Assembly: GCA_012511395.1 (NCBI GenBank)
Contig: JAAZGD010000103.1
Coordinates: 1 to 7,364 of the forward strand
DNA length: 7,364 nt
From: Clostridiales bacterium
Lineage (GTDB): Bacteria; Bacillota; Clostridia; Peptostreptococcales; Anaerovoracaceae
Reading direction: 5' to 3'
This document shows positions 6,255-7,364 of the stretch, one piece after another. The notes under the pieces were generated by a model. It searched no databases and was not told the origin of the DNA. It saw only the letters and a list, made by a program, of their open reading frames with translations. Position 1 is the stretch's first letter, and every line of letters begins with the position of its first letter. The position numbers and the translations under genes were made by a program.

Positions 6255-7364
6255 TCAGTCGTTAATTCCTTCCCTCAAATCTATATATTCATGGATTATT
6301 TTTGCTGCCTGGCCTCTTGTGGCAATACCCTGGGGCATAAATGTATTGTCGCCCATTCCTGTCATTATCTCTGAGCCTGCTACTGTATAAACATAATCCA
6401 TTGCCCAGTAGCTGATTCTGTTCTTATCTTTAAAGCTGACCTTTAAGCCTTCCTTTTGAGGTAGGGCAAAGTTTTGATATACAGCGTAATTACAGAGCAT
6501 AACAGCCATCTGCTCCCTGGTTATTGGATCATCAGGTTTAAACAATCCTTCTCCCATGCCGTTTACTATACCCTCCTGATAACCCCAGTTAACATAATTG
6601 TAAGACCAGTCCTTCTGATTTACGTCTTTAAACCCTGCTGTCTGAGCCGATTCAATATTGATATTGTCAGTGGCTTTTGCCAGGAAAGCTACAAATTGCG
6701 CTCTGGTAAGAGGGGAGTCCGGCATGAACATATTGTCTCCCACACCTTGTACCTTACCCATGGATGCAAGAACTCCAATGTAGTTCTTTGCCCAGTGGGA
6801 GGCCGTATCAAGAAATTCAACAGGCACGATTTTGGTTGGAGTTACCGTCACAAGTATTTTTGCGGTGTTGTTCATATACCCTACTGTGATATACCCCTGT
6901 ACTTCGCTCTTTAGAGCGGCGGCCCTGAAATTACCTTCACTGTCTATAGCTCCAATCTTCTCATCTGCACTAAATGTTAATGAGGGTGTAATATTGTCAA
7001 GAATCATTTTCCCATAGGCCAGCTTTGCAGTAACCTTCTTGGTGCTTTGAGGGCTTAGATTCCATTTATCAGCCGGCAACACAATGTTTACATCAGATAC
7101 TGTTTCAATCTCCGCTTCTGCGGAAAGGCCCTGATAAAGGGCTGTTATTTTTGACCTGCCAATCTTTTGAGGAATGAAAGCATTGTTTGAAACTGTACCG
7201 GAATCTGCAGAAAAAGCTATATCGCCGCTTATGGATACCTTTTCATACAGGCTGTTTGATCCATAAGCCTTAAGCTTTACCTGCTCTCCTAAAATAGTTA
7301 TATATCTTTCAGGATACAGATGGAGATTTTTTAAAGAGGCTGAGGTGCTTTCATCGTATACAAG
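6255..7364 (-). CDS. SLH-domain cell-surface protein, C-terminal part (5'-partial)
   Basis: The frame is open to the window edge and gives 369 C-terminal residues; the start lies outside, so a GTG at 7082 should not be taken as the start. Residues about 8-90 and 92-175 look like two beta-rich Ig-like modules (for example GRSKITALYQGLSAEAEIET and VQGYITVGYMNNTAKILVTV), resembling bacterial Ig-like (Big_2-type) spacers. Three SLH domains follow, at about 182-231, 243-294 and 308-361. Each has the W/Y-x(2-3)-Y-[IV] start, a G-x-G-D/E-x-x-F-x-P turn and a TRAE-type motif (TRAQ, TREQ, TRGQ). SLH triplets anchor exported proteins non-covalently to pyruvylated secondary cell-wall polymers. The enzymatic domain, if any, is outside; similar architectures in Clostridia include phosphodiester-glycosidase proteins, but that is only a guess. 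The stop TGA is 2 bases before the protease ATG. Confidence 0.9.
   Translation of the reverse strand, partial: LVYDESTSASLKNLHLYPERYITILGEQVKLKAYGSNSLYEKVSISGDIAFSADSGTVSNNAFIPQKIGRSKITALYQGLSAEAEIETVSDVNIVLPADKWNLSPQSTKKVTAKLAYGKMILDNITPSLTFSADEKIGAIDSEGNFRAAALKSEVQGYITVGYMNNTAKILVTVTPTKIVPVEFLDTASHWAKNYIGVLASMGKVQGVGDNMFMPDSPLTRAQFVAFLAKATDNINIESAQTAGFKDVNQKDWSYNYVNWGYQEGIVNGMGEGLFKPDDPITREQMAVMLCNYAVYQNFALPQKEGLKVSFKDKNRISYWAMDYVYTVAGSEIMTGMGDNTFMPQGIATRGQAAKIIHEYIDLREGIND

Noticed and set aside
6474..7017. Plus-strand open frames opposite the SLH gene, the longest 146 codons
   Set aside because: The minus strand encodes clear SLH repeats across this region; the plus-strand translation shows no domain and no Shine-Dalgarno.
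6255..7082. Treating the GTG at 7082 as the start of a 275-residue SLH protein
   Set aside because: The frame remains open to the window edge with Ig-like sequence upstream and no stop, so the gene continues beyond 7364.

Overview
The window is a compact, moderately AT-rich piece of a Gram-positive chromosome, most likely from the class Clostridia (Bacillota). Evidence for this is the firmicute-type dgt-like/dnaG/rpoD order, AAAGGAGG-type ribosome binding sites, a YmxG-like M16 protease next to dut, and a surface protein with three SLH domains. All seven genes lie on the minus strand and read from high to low coordinates, with gaps from a 1-base overlap to 20 bases. The only larger gap, about 90-120 bases, lies before dnaG. 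No stretch over 300 bases lacks a gene. I see no tRNA, rRNA, CRISPR array, insertion sequence or prophage gene.

In transcription order: the C-terminal part of an SLH surface protein (6255-7364, its start is outside the window); an M16 zinc protease (5020-6252); dUTPase dut (4598-5020); a PhoU-like DUF47 protein (3951-4577); an HD-domain dNTP triphosphohydrolase (2942-3943); an AT-rich hairpin with a T-rich tail (2873-2914); DNA primase dnaG (1087-2817, probably extending to 2853); and the primary sigma factor rpoD (1-1085, cut by the window edge). The last two form the core of the classical macromolecular synthesis operon. Together with dut and the dNTPase, the cluster links nucleotide-pool control, replication priming and housekeeping transcription.

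This is mostly an ordinary housekeeping locus and I do not see a new multi-gene system. The unusual points are in detail. (1) rpoD carries two tandem copies of sigma region 1.1. (2) rpoD has an in-frame TAG where the family has the Leu of the VSLETPIGEEE stretch, with the correct frame continuing to the window edge. (3) dnaG lacks a normal start codon where homology begins: an ATC sits where ATG is expected, behind an imperfect Shine-Dalgarno. (4) dUTPase motif II has Ser in place of the conserved Arg. Points 2 to 4 each differ from the expectation by single bases, so sequencing or consensus error must be excluded before any biological reading.
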